From CAZPQK01 sp964588695 (GTDB lineage: Bacteria; Krumholzibacteriota; Krumholzibacteriia; WVZY01; JAKEHA01): a stretch of 64,000 bases of DNA. Of the stretch, positions 18,116 to 26,322 are shown one piece after another. The notes under the pieces were generated by a model. The model was not told the origin of the DNA, searched no databases, and worked only from the letters and a program-made list of their open reading frames with translations. Position numbers and translations under genes: made by a program. Each line of letters starts with the position of its first letter. Position 1 is the stretch's first letter. The DNA is taken from positions 62,001 to 126,000 of the forward strand of contig CAZPQK010000008.1 of assembly GCA_964588695.1 (NCBI GenBank), in the 5' to 3' direction.

Positions 18116-19840
18116 CTACTCCAGCGAGATAACGCTGCCGTACCAACCTGCGGCCAGAACTCTTCCATCCGTCACCACCACATCCTGCAAACGCAACGTT
18201 GTGGGGCTTACCATGCGCTGCCAGGACTCACCGTCAAAGTGCCGGATTACGCCAAGATCACCGACCACGTACAGATCATCCAACGAACGGCCATCCACAC
18301 CCAGAAGATTGCGGCCGGTAAACACGACTTCCGATTGAAACAACCCCGTTCGATTCGTGATCGCTAAACCGGATGCCCCGACGCAAGCGACACCTTCGTT
18401 GCTATCGACAAACACATCGAACAGGTCAAGGATAGTCCCGGTGTCCTGAAGTGTCAGCGATGAACCGTCGTAACGAATCAACTTCCCGGAATCGCCGGCC
18501 ACGTACGCGTTGCTACCGTGTCCATCTACCGAAGTGAAGAAATCGCCGGGTCGCTGAACCAGCACACTCCAGGAGTTAGCATCGCGCTGTAGTAGTACCT
18601 CGTCACCAACGGCAATCACGTGATCGGGAGAAGTACCCCATACACCCCGGAGTTGCATCACGGTTGGGCTCGCCACTGCCTGCCAGTCTGAACCGTCGAA
18701 CTCTACGATCGCGCCCTGGGTGCCAACGGCAACGACGAAATCGTTGCTGTACGCCCACGCCGCCAGGAGTTGCTGATTGGTAACCGGAGGCGATGGCTGC
18801 CAGGCATCAGGCCCCGAGTTGAGTATGGTCCCCTCGGTTCCAAAAGCGAAATCACCTGCCGACGTGGAAACCACGGCGTGCAGGACTGCGTCGGAACCTC
18901 GATTAAACTGGGTAAAGTTCATCCCATCCCACTTGCGCAAAATCCCAACTCCCCCGGCGACAAACACGGTTGTGGGATCGAAAGCAAATACGTCCCACAA
19001 CTCATCGACACCGCCAAGGCTGATGGTTTGCCATGACGAGCCATCAAAGCGAACCACAGACGAACTGTTGCCAACTGCGTACACGTTGTCTGGCGCCGTC
19101 CCAAAGACGGACTGGAGTTTGTCGGTTGCAAAACTCCCCGATTTCGCCCACGCAGTGTCGTAGTGAAGTATAGTGCCATTGTCTCCCACCGCCCAAACAT
19201 CGTCGTGCGCCGCGCCCCAAACCGACCGCAGTGTCGCGGTCGTTAAATCGTGAGGCATCGCACTCCAGTCGTTACCATCGAAGTGTGTTATGGAACCTTC
19301 GGTACCAACGACAAACACATCGTCACCGGCTGCACCCCAGACTCCGCGCCACAGCGCCGTGCTGTTACTGGACATTGGCAGCCAGTCATTACCATTGAAA
19401 TGCAAAATGACCCCCCGCTCGCCGACGGCGAACACGTCGTCGGCGCCACTGCCCCACACGTCCCATAAGTCGACGCTGGTCCCACTGGGCATCTGCGACC
19501 AGGCGGCTCCGTCAAAAAACCAAATAACGCCATCCTCACCGACGGCGAAAATGTTGGCCGCGTCCGCACCCCACACATCTTCGAAGTCGTCGAGAACTCC
19601 AAGTCCGGTCCGGGCCCAGCCCGTCCCGTCAAAAACGAGAACGGTCCCGGCGTCACCAACCGCGACGAGGTTGTCCGGATCGCTTCCCCAAACTCCGAAT
19701 AGGAAATGCGGTTGTGGCAACGGGGTCCGGAACACCCACGTTGGATCGGGCGGGCTTGAAGGTGGACCGCTTGTGGGGCGGGCGCTTTGGTCGCAGCCAG
19801 CGAGTAGCCACGCGAGCAGCACTAACACACAGATTCTCAT
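18116..19840 (-). CDS. Lipoprotein of 14 beta-propeller repeats, paralogue 1
   Basis: The ATG at 19840 opens a lipoprotein signal (LLAWLLAGC, Cys about residue 15). There is no evident Shine-Dalgarno site. The rest of this 574-residue protein is a tandem array of about 39-residue units of the form xLxxVWGxxxDxVxAVGxxGxxxxFDGxxW. I count 14 units. The last two degrade, and a central few lose the WG pair. This resembles the WD40/YCF48-like propellers of surface proteins, and 14 units fit two seven-bladed propellers. Lipidation suggests display on the outer membrane, with a binding or scaffold role (inference). A longer upstream start would bury the lipobox. A paralogue lies directly upstream, separated by a terminator 34 bases before this start. 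Confidence 0.8.
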   Translation of the reverse strand: MRICVLVLLAWLLAGCDQSARPTSGPPSSPPDPTWVFRTPLPQPHFLFGVWGSDPDNLVAVGDAGTVLVFDGTGWARTGLGVLDDFEDVWGADAANIFAVGEDGVIWFFDGAAWSQMPSGTSVDLWDVWGSGADDVFAVGERGVILHFNGNDWLPMSSNSTALWRGVWGAAGDDVFVVGTEGSITHFDGNDWSAMPHDLTTATLRSVWGAAHDDVWAVGDNGTILHYDTAWAKSGSFATDKLQSVFGTAPDNVYAVGNSSSVVRFDGSSWQTISLGGVDELWDVFAFDPTTVFVAGGVGILRKWDGMNFTQFNRGSDAVLHAVVSTSAGDFAFGTEGTILNSGPDAWQPSPPVTNQQLLAAWAYSNDFVVAVGTQGAIVEFDGSDWQAVASPTVMQLRGVWGTSPDHVIAVGDEVLLQRDANSWSVLVQRPGDFFTSVDGHGSNAYVAGDSGKLIRYDGSSLTLQDTGTILDLFDVFVDSNEGVACVGASGLAITNRTGLFQSEVVFTGRNLLGVDGRSLDDLYVVGDLGVIRHFDGESWQRMVSPTTLRLQDVVVTDGRVLAAGWYGSVISLE

Positions 19841-19873
19841 GTGGATAAGGTAGCAAAGAACGGTGTTCACCAC

Positions 19874-19908
19874 AAAAAATGGGGTGGAGCCTGTGCTCCA
19901 CCCCATTT
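19874..19908 (-). terminator. Rho-independent terminator between the two propeller lipoprotein genes
   Basis: On the minus strand a 14-bp stem (AAATGGGGTGGAGC and its complement, 19878-19908) with a 4-base loop is followed by six T. It ends the upstream paralogue and lies only 34 bases before the start codon of the downstream one. Confidence 0.9.
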
Positions 19909-19930
19909 GGGATCACGTGCCTGAGGCGAC

Positions 19931-21724
19931 TTAGTTGGTCGACAGGCGAAGGATCAGACCATCTTCGCCCAGCGCCCACACATTGGCGGCGTTGGCGGCG
20001 AAAATACCTTCAACGTAACTGCTACCCTTAAGGCGGGTTTTGCTAAGCGTTACGCCGTTCGACCAACCCACCATCTCGTAACCAGCAACATAGATGTTGT
20101 TGGCACTGACGGCATGGAGGTCGTAGAGGCAACGGTTTACCGGACTAACGATCTCGTTCCAGCGAACACCGTTCCAGCGAGCCATGTCACCGTAGTCACC
20201 AACTACGTAAACGTTGTTGGTCGCGGTGCCGTGAACGCCGTACCAGTAGCTGGTTTTGGGCGAGTGAACGGTCCAGTCGGTACCGTCCCAATGGTTGACC
20301 GTCTCATCGGCCGGCGCCCACCACTGGCCCCCGATGCCGAAGACGTCGTACATCCACTGGTTACCGTAGCTAACGTCGTTCCAGCTGGTGCCATTCCAAT
20401 GGAGGGCGGTTCCGTTCCCGCCGACAGCGAGAATGTCATCCGGTCCCTGCCCCCACACCGCATACAACTGCTGGACGGTCAGCCCCGGCGAAACATCCGA
20501 CCACGTCGTACCATTGTAGTTGTAAATGGTACCGCTGCTACCAACAGCGTAGATATTATCGGCGGCGGTTCCCCAGATTCCGTACATGTCGGTGCTACCA
20601 AATGCGGGCGACATGTCGGTGAGTGTGCTGCCATCCCAGTGCGCAAGGTCGCCTCCACGCCCAACAATCCAAACGTCGTTGGCGGTAGCGCCCCAGGCGT
20701 CGTTCCAATCCTGACCGGTACCAACTCGATCCTGCAGATTGGCGTAGATCGAGCCGTTGTAGGTCCAAACGAAACCATCGTTACCAGCGAAAACCACCGA
20801 GTTGGCGTTGGCGCCGCGAACCTGGTAAATCGCCTCACCCATTCCGGGGTCGGTTACGTCGCTCCAGTTGGTACCGTTCCATTGGTAGATGTCCTGGCTG
20901 GAGTTAACCGCGTAAATGCTGTTCGGTGCAGTTCCCCAGACGCTGTACCAGGTGGTGTTGATCGGTGTGTCGTCGTTCCACGAAGTGCCGTCCCAACGCC
21001 AAACGGCACTGTTACCTACTACCACAACCGTGCTACCGCTGATATACAGGCCACGGAGATAGTTGGTACCAAATCCCGGGCTGCGGTCGGTCCAGGTCGA
21101 GCCGTTCCACGACCACACCTGCCCGTTACTACCGGCCACCCATACGTTGCTTGCCGACGTACCCCAAACACCACGCAACTCGTTCGGGAACGTGCCGCCG
21201 TCACCAATGACATTGAAGTCGGTTCCGTCGTAGTTCAGGACGTAGCCGTCTCCCTGGTTGTCATAACCAACAAGGAAAATGTCGTCAGCCGCGAGGCCCC
21301 ACATTCCCCAGATATCGTAGTTGTAACCCATGTCGACTGCCGACCACGCGGAACCATTCCAGTGGTGCAAGCAGCCTTCCTCGCCACCGACCCAAAGATC
21401 GTTGGGAGCACTGCCCCACATGGCGTAGAGGTAGAAGTTGTCGCTAGCCAGGTAGTAGCTCGTCCAGCTGGTACCGTCCCAGTGGTACACACAGCCGGGG
21501 CCAGCCACCCAGATATCAGTTAGGCTGAACACCCATGCGCCGTAGAACTGAATCTCGATCGGGATCGGGTTCACGTAGTTGACGTTTACGGTCACATTGG
21601 TGCCGCCCGTCGTACCGGTTGTGCTGGCCGGCGTCGACGAGTCGCTGGAACATCCAGCCAACACGCCGAGGGACAGGATCACCAGTGCGACCAAGCACCA
21701 TCGTGTTGATTGACGAAAGGACAT
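19931..21724 (-). CDS. Lipoprotein of 14 beta-propeller repeats, paralogue 2
   Basis: The 597-residue protein begins at the ATG at 21724, five bases after GGAGGT. It has a lipoprotein signal with lipobox LAGC (Cys about residue 25) and a Ser/Thr-rich linker. I count 14 units of the form xLYxVWGxxxNDIxxVGxxGxxxxWNGTxW, about 39 residues each, richer in Trp, Asn and Tyr than its paralogue. Fourteen units again fit two seven-bladed propellers. The regular W-N-G-T tracts create long open frames on the opposite strand, notably 20114-21523 on the plus strand, which is a composition artefact. The ligand is unknown, and the fold suggests protein or carbohydrate binding at the surface (inference). The gene has its own terminator. 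Confidence 0.85.
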   Translation of the reverse strand: MSFRQSTRWCLVALVILSLGVLAGCSSDSSTPASTTGTTGGTNVTVNVNYVNPIPIEIQFYGAWVFSLTDIWVAGPGCVYHWDGTSWTSYYLASDNFYLYAMWGSAPNDLWVGGEEGCLHHWNGSAWSAVDMGYNYDIWGMWGLAADDIFLVGYDNQGDGYVLNYDGTDFNVIGDGGTFPNELRGVWGTSASNVWVAGSNGQVWSWNGSTWTDRSPGFGTNYLRGLYISGSTVVVVGNSAVWRWDGTSWNDDTPINTTWYSVWGTAPNSIYAVNSSQDIYQWNGTNWSDVTDPGMGEAIYQVRGANANSVVFAGNDGFVWTYNGSIYANLQDRVGTGQDWNDAWGATANDVWIVGRGGDLAHWDGSTLTDMSPAFGSTDMYGIWGTAADNIYAVGSSGTIYNYNGTTWSDVSPGLTVQQLYAVWGQGPDDILAVGGNGTALHWNGTSWNDVSYGNQWMYDVFGIGGQWWAPADETVNHWDGTDWTVHSPKTSYWYGVHGTATNNVYVVGDYGDMARWNGVRWNEIVSPVNRCLYDLHAVSANNIYVAGYEMVGWSNGVTLSKTRLKGSSYVEGIFAANAANVWALGEDGLILRLSTN

Positions 21725-21875
21725 GAATAACCTCCGTGCGCAGATTTAGGCCTTCTCGCAGTTAGTTTTTGGGCAATTTGTTGCCAATTGCAGGTTCGCA
21801 AGGGTATTAAAAGACCGTCAAGCAAAACCTGCTCCACGAAGTACAGAGCAAAATGGGAAAAGTTGGTGGGATTAA

Positions 21876-22523
21876 CTAGCCGACGGTGACGTCGATATCG
21901 GCCGCGATTCGCGGCTTCAGCGAGAACTCCGCGTCGCCACGCCGCAAATGGATTCCGGAGGGACCCTGCGCCACAACCGTAATCTCGGCGCCAGGGAAAA
22001 CATCGAGGCTCCCCAGATACCGAAGAAATTCCGGGTCCCGGTCCTCGACCTCGACCACGCGGACAGTGGATCCGGCAGGAACTTCCGTCAGCCGACGGGA
22101 GGCGACGCGATGAACGGTGCCGTCGCGAGCCGGGATGGGCGCTCCGTGGGGGTCGGTGGTAGGGTGCCCTAAGGCCGCTGCAATGCGGTCCTCCAGATCC
22201 TCGGAAATGACGTGTTCCAGCTTCTCCGCCTCGTCGTGGACCTTGTCCCACGGCACTCCCAGCGCCTCCGACAGGTAAAGCTCCAGAAGTCGGTGGTGTC
22301 TAACAACTTCCAGCGCTGCCTTGCGGCCAATTTGGGTAAGTTCAACGCCCTGATAGGGCTCGTGGGTGAGGAGATTCAGGCTGGCGAGCTTCTTGACCAT
22401 TGCCGTGGCCGACGGAGAGGCTATGCCCATACGTTCGGCAATCACCGAAGTGGTCGCCCGGTCCTCTCGCTCCAAAATTTCGTAGATGACCTTGAGGTAA
22501 TTCTCCATTGCCTGGCTTAGCAC
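21876..22523 (-). CDS. DtxR/MntR-family metal-dependent transcriptional regulator
   Basis: This 215-residue regulator has the DtxR plan. An N-terminal winged helix (about 1-62: ENYLKVIYEI, then ASPSATAMVKKLASLNLL) is followed by a metal-binding dimerisation domain (about 63-130: HHRLLELYL, LEHVISEDLEDRI) and a C-terminal SH3/FeoA-like domain (about 140-215). It would bind Fe(II) or Mn(II) and repress metal uptake or iron-related genes. I choose GTG at 22523 because GAGG sits six bases upstream and the family normally starts a few residues before the conserved LSxxxENYL. TTG at 22529 and ATG at 22508 are alternatives. It is divergent from the DUF5916 protein and has a promoter candidate of its own. 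Confidence 0.9.
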   Translation of the reverse strand: MLSQAMENYLKVIYEILEREDRATTSVIAERMGIASPSATAMVKKLASLNLLTHEPYQGVELTQIGRKAALEVVRHHRLLELYLSEALGVPWDKVHDEAEKLEHVISEDLEDRIAAALGHPTTDPHGAPIPARDGTVHRVASRRLTEVPAGSTVRVVEVEDRDPEFLRYLGSLDVFPGAEITVVAQGPSGIHLRRGDAEFSLKPRIAADIDVTVG

Positions 22524-22562
22524 AACCAACCTCGCTGCGGAAAAATTCAGCCAGTTTCTACT

Positions 22563-22591
22563 AGTTTAGACCCAATCCATTTATCTGTCCA
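22563..22591 (-). promoter_or_regulatory. Promoter candidate of the DtxR-family gene
   Basis: On the minus strand, TGGACA (22591-22586, 5 of 6) and TAAACT (22568-22563, 4 of 6) are separated by 17 bases. The GTG start at 22523 is about 40 bases downstream. Confidence 0.4.
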
Positions 22592-22643
22592 GTAAGTCAA
22601 TGGTTAACGCACAAATGTGTGTTTGCATTTTCTTCGGAACCAA

Positions 22644-22672
22644 TTGACCGGCTGAATCGTCTGACATGTAAA
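22644..22672 (+). promoter_or_regulatory. Promoter candidate of the DUF5916 gene
   Basis: TTGACC (22644-22649, 5 of 6) and TGTAAA (22667-22672, 4 of 6) are separated by 17 bases. The leader to the ATG at 22834 would be about 155 bases, long enough to hold a regulatory element, though I recognise none. Confidence 0.4.
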
Positions 22673-22833
22673 GCAAAGCCGCGGAACCTTTCCGGCCTTC
22701 GCTTCGTAACAACATAAAACAACCCCTGCCGCAAACCGCGTCGTAACCGACCCCCATCCGAATTCGACTTGGGTTCATGCGCTGGCGGGAATCAACAAGT
22801 CACCCAATGCCCCATGGGAAGACGAGGATTGAG

Positions 22834-25173
22834 ATGCCCAGCAAGTTCATGACGTTCGCCATGGTCTCACTCTTGAGCCTGACGACACTCGCGCCGCTTA
22901 CTGCGGCCAACGACGCCAACTCTCCGTTTAACGACATATCATTTGCTCCCAACACCGACCTGAAAGTGCTTGTCACGCGCGCCGCCGCAGCGCCGCGCAT
23001 TGATGGACGTCTCGACGACGCGGTGTGGACCAACGCTCGCGTGCTAGAAAACTTCACCGAAGTTGACCCCGGCGACAACGTTCGCCCTAAAGTAAAAACG
23101 CAAGCGATGATCGCCTACGATGATGAAAACCTCTACGTAGGCTTTAACTGCAGCGACGACCCGAAAGACATTCGCGCCACTATTACCGACCGCGACGGAA
23201 TTTTTCGAGACGACTTTGTCGGGATCATGATTGACACGTTCAAAGACCAGCAAAACGGCTACGAGTTTTTTGTAAACCCACATGGAATACAGGGCGACTT
23301 GCGCCGCACCGGAAACAACGAAGATTCCAGCTATGACACCGTGTGGCAATCCGCTGGACGCATCAACGACGACGGCTGGTCTGCGGAGATCGCCATTCCG
23401 TTTCGTAGCCTGCGCTTTCCCGATGCCGAAGATCAGGCGTGGGGACTACACATCATGCGCATCCGACCGCGCGATAGTCGCGAACAAATTTCGTGGGCGC
23501 CCATCTCGCGCGACGATGACTGCTTTTTTTGCCAGGCAGGCAACATGGAAGGACTGGTTGGAGTCAACCAGGGTCGTAACCTCGAGTTGCTTCCGTATGT
23601 CATCGGAAGCCAGGCGGGATCGCTAAGCGGCGACGAAGAAACGCCGTTCACCTGGAATAACGGTAGCGCCGATGGCGACGTCGGCCTCGGAGTTAAGTAT
23701 GGCATTACCTCCAACCTCACCGCCGATCTCACGTACAACCCCGACTTTAGTCAGATCGAGGCGGACGCTGCACAGATAAATGTCAACAACAGCTTCGCGC
23801 TGTTCTTTCCCGAACGACGCCCGTTTTTTCTGGAAGGCAGCGACATCTTCAACACGCGAGTGAGTACGGTTTACACCCGAAGCATCAACGACCCCATTTT
23901 TGCGGCGAAGGCCACGGGCAAAGTGGGCAAAACCACAGTTGGCTTTATCACCGCGAAAGACGATGTCACGCCGTACACCAACCCGTTCGAAGAGCAGAGT
24001 CAGGTAACCACCGGCGAAGAATCGTACTCGAATATTTTTCGCGCGAAGCACGATATCCTGAAAGACTCATACATTGGCGTCATCGCTACCGAGCGACACG
24101 CCACCAGCAGCACCGGCTTCAATGCAACCTATGGCGTCGACACCGAACTTCGCCTGTTGCAAGACTGGCGACTGCTTGGGCACGTGCAAGGCAGTACGAC
24201 CACCGAGCCCGACGACACTACGATGACCGCTGACTACGACAACATCACGTTTGGCGCCGACAATCAGTTTACTTCGCGCTTCGACGGCGAGAAGTTTGAC
24301 GGTGTTGCCGCAGATGTGGTGTTGTCGCGCAGCGGTCGCAGTTGGAATTCGTGGCTGTGGTACGAGAACTATTCGCCGACATTTCGCGCAGAGACGGGGT
24401 TTGTAACCCACAACAACTACGAAGAAGTCGGCGCGTGGAACGGCTATCTGTTTCGCTTCGAGGACCACCCGTTTCTGGAGATTGTCGAGCCGCAGTTTTC
24501 GTGGGGGCGCGAGCTAAACCGCCAGGGCGTCTTTAAAGATACCTGGTACGAGCCTGCGATGTGGGTGCGGTTCAAGAAACAGACTCGCATCTGGACCAAC
24601 TTTATTTTTAGCGATGAGCGCTACAATAATACGCTGGTCACCGGCATTCGGCGCTGGCAGGGCGAAATAAACACCGACTTTACCAAAGCGTTTTCGGGCG
24701 GAGTGTGGATGCGTCGTGGGAGGGGGATGATTCGCGACGACGCCCCTCGGCTGGGAATGGAACGAGCGGTGCAGTTCTGGAGCACCATCAAACCCAGTTC
24801 ACAGTTGCGTTTGAACCTCGACGTCGCGTGGTTTGCCATGGACGAACTGAACGATCGCACCGACCCCGACAGCGGCGACGTGATTACCGCCGGCAGCGAA
24901 GTTTACAACACGTATGTCGCGCGGCTGCGTACGCAGTATCAGCTTAACCGTCGATTGTTCCTGCGTGTAGTTACGCAATATGTCGACAGCAGTCAGTTCT
25001 TTAGCGTCGACCCACTGGTCAGCTACAAGATTAATCCGTTCACCGTCTTCTTTGTGGGGTCGTCGCACAGCTTTAGCGACTATGACCGCGACGTAAACAC
25101 CGGGCGGGACATTGGCTACAAGCAAACCGATCGCGTGTTCTTTGTAAAGTTTCAGTACCTGTTTCGAGTCTAG
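22834..25173 (+). CDS. DUF5916 outer-membrane protein with CBM9-like N-terminal domain
   Basis: The ATG at 22834 follows GAGG at good distance and opens a 779-residue protein with a signal peptide (about 1-25). Residues 45-220 form a CBM9-like carbohydrate-binding domain: PRIDGRLDDAVW, then AYDDENLYVGFNCSDDP and WSAEIAIPFRSLRFP. The remainder matches DUF5916, a predicted outer-membrane beta barrel, including FFPERRPFFLEGSDIFNTR and TGFITAKD-like strands, and ends with an aromatic barrel strand (VFFVKFQYLFRV). The family's function is not established. It is common in Bacteroidetes-group genomes and is assumed to sit in the outer membrane. It stands alone, with a promoter candidate and a strong terminator. 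Confidence 0.9.
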   Translation: MPSKFMTFAMVSLLSLTTLAPLTAANDANSPFNDISFAPNTDLKVLVTRAAAAPRIDGRLDDAVWTNARVLENFTEVDPGDNVRPKVKTQAMIAYDDENLYVGFNCSDDPKDIRATITDRDGIFRDDFVGIMIDTFKDQQNGYEFFVNPHGIQGDLRRTGNNEDSSYDTVWQSAGRINDDGWSAEIAIPFRSLRFPDAEDQAWGLHIMRIRPRDSREQISWAPISRDDDCFFCQAGNMEGLVGVNQGRNLELLPYVIGSQAGSLSGDEETPFTWNNGSADGDVGLGVKYGITSNLTADLTYNPDFSQIEADAAQINVNNSFALFFPERRPFFLEGSDIFNTRVSTVYTRSINDPIFAAKATGKVGKTTVGFITAKDDVTPYTNPFEEQSQVTTGEESYSNIFRAKHDILKDSYIGVIATERHATSSTGFNATYGVDTELRLLQDWRLLGHVQGSTTTEPDDTTMTADYDNITFGADNQFTSRFDGEKFDGVAADVVLSRSGRSWNSWLWYENYSPTFRAETGFVTHNNYEEVGAWNGYLFRFEDHPFLEIVEPQFSWGRELNRQGVFKDTWYEPAMWVRFKKQTRIWTNFIFSDERYNNTLVTGIRRWQGEINTDFTKAFSGGVWMRRGRGMIRDDAPRLGMERAVQFWSTIKPSSQLRLNLDVAWFAMDELNDRTDPDSGDVITAGSEVYNTYVARLRTQYQLNRRLFLRVVTQYVDSSQFFSVDPLVSYKINPFTVFFVGSSHSFSDYDRDVNTGRDIGYKQTDRVFFVKFQYLFRV

Positions 25174-25229
25174 ACAGGCATGACCGGTCGGGCGGTTGTG
25201 ATCTGCGTGCGCGTTGCCCCAGACGCAAG

Positions 25230-25259
25230 AAAAAGGCGAGTCAAGTGACTCGCCTTTTT
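25230..25259. terminator. Bidirectional terminator between DUF5916 and homocysteine methyltransferase genes
   Basis: A perfect 14-bp stem, 25230-25243 with 25246-25259, has a 2-base loop and A/T ends that give T tracts on both strands. It serves two convergent genes. Confidence 0.9.
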
Positions 25260-25279
25260 CTTTCTCGATGCTAATTCGA

Positions 25280-26215
25280 CTACGTGACTCGGGGCATGGA
25301 CTTGGAAATTTCCGCCACGTGTCGATGGTCGGTACCGCAGCAACCGCCGAACACGGTAAGCTGGGGAAACTTGCTAACCAACGCGCCGTACATCTGGCCC
25401 AGTTCCACGGGGTCTCCGTCGTCCAGTACTTCGGCTTCGTCAAGTTCGGCGTGCGAACAGCGAGATGCGTTGGCGCGCAGCCCGCGCACGCGCTCCATCC
25501 ATTTGCCATCCAGCACTCCGTCAAAATGCGTTGGGTGAGCGCAGTTGATCATGTAATAGACGGGCGCGTTGCCGGTCTCCTGATCGACCTGCTCGATCGC
25601 CTCACCGAGCGGTTGCCCCGTGGGCAACTTGCCATCGGTTTCGACCGTGAACGAAATTACCGCCGGCACTCCCGTCGACACCGCGGCCCTGGTTACCCCC
25701 AACGCTTCTTCGACGTAGGTCATCGTCATCGCTGTAACCATGTCAACTCCGGCGTCGGCAAAAACTCTAATCTGCCGCTGATGGTAGTCTTTGTTCTCTT
25801 CGGCGCTGAACTTGTCGTCGGCAACGTAGCCATCCCGACGCGGCCCGACACATCCGCTCACGACCATTGGAAGATCCGGCGTTTGCAATTGGTCGCGAAC
25901 TTCGTTCATCAGTTCAATTGCCCGGCGATTCACGTCGTCGAGCATATCCAACGAATAGCCAATTTTGACGCCCCAGTCCGGGTTTGCGCGCCATGTCGGC
26001 GATTCCAGCACAAAGCCCATCCCGGCTTCGGCGGCGATACCAGCAAACTGGCGATAATAGTCACGAAGTCGCTGGCGCCCCGACTCGCTCTTTAGTACAT
26101 CAAAAGCCGCGAACTCGGGCAGATCAATTCCATCGTTAAAGATCAGAACCGTTTCCAGACCACCGTCGGTGAGCAGGCGCTGCCCGGCAAGTTGCGGAAG
26201 ATTATCTCTATACAT
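25280..26215 (-). CDS. Homocysteine S-methyltransferase family protein
   Basis: The 311-residue TIM-barrel protein has LTDGGLETVLIF at the N-terminus and the three zinc cysteines of the family: one in INCAHP (about residue 224) and the GGCC pair near residue 293. Members transfer a methyl group to homocysteine from S-methylmethionine, betaine or other donors, making methionine. The donor cannot be told from sequence. The ATG at 26215 has GGGAGA about seven bases upstream. The dehydrogenase gene upstream on the same strand ends 107 bp before, with no terminator between, so readthrough is possible. I see no SAM or SAH riboswitch in that gap. Confidence 0.9.
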   Translation of the reverse strand: MYRDNLPQLAGQRLLTDGGLETVLIFNDGIDLPEFAAFDVLKSESGRQRLRDYYRQFAGIAAEAGMGFVLESPTWRANPDWGVKIGYSLDMLDDVNRRAIELMNEVRDQLQTPDLPMVVSGCVGPRRDGYVADDKFSAEENKDYHQRQIRVFADAGVDMVTAMTMTYVEEALGVTRAAVSTGVPAVISFTVETDGKLPTGQPLGEAIEQVDQETGNAPVYYMINCAHPTHFDGVLDGKWMERVRGLRANASRCSHAELDEAEVLDDGDPVELGQMYGALVSKFPQLTVFGGCCGTDHRHVAEISKSMPRVT

Positions 26216-26322
26216 GTCATGTTCTCCCAGGTTGAATACCGCACCTTTTGGGGCGGGTTACAGGTACTACAACGCGAGCGGAAGAAAAGTTGTTACGAAA
26301 CTGTCGGAAATTTGCGGAAATT

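Larger units (their letters stand above)
22524..22833. other. Divergent intergenic region with two opposing promoter candidates
   Basis: About 310 bases lie between the DtxR-family gene and the DUF5916 gene. They contain one promoter candidate per strand (listed separately) and a short palindrome, CACAAATGTGTG, at about 22611-22622 that could be an operator. I see no RNA gene or further coding frame. Confidence 0.5.

Noticed and set aside
20114..21523. 469-residue open frame on the plus strand, antisense to the propeller lipoprotein gene
   Set aside because: It mirrors the repeating W-N-G-T codons of the real gene, is rich in Val, Pro and Ala, has no ribosome site, signal sequence or family pattern, and the minus-strand gene has clear lipobox, start and repeats.
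21761..21795. Sigma-54-like sequence TTGGCAACAAATTGCC in the leader of the upstream propeller gene
   Set aside because: The GG-to-GC distance is one base short of that needed for sigma-54. The site is also a plain inverted repeat, GGCAA-N4-TTGCC.
25214..26095. 293-residue open frame on the plus strand, antisense to the homocysteine methyltransferase gene
   Set aside because: It starts inside the terminator region, has no recognisable fold, and the opposite strand carries a complete known enzyme.
26216..26322. SAM or SAH riboswitch before the homocysteine methyltransferase gene
   Set aside because: The 107-bp gap lacks the expected pairing elements. No pseudoknot-like complementary blocks were found by eye.
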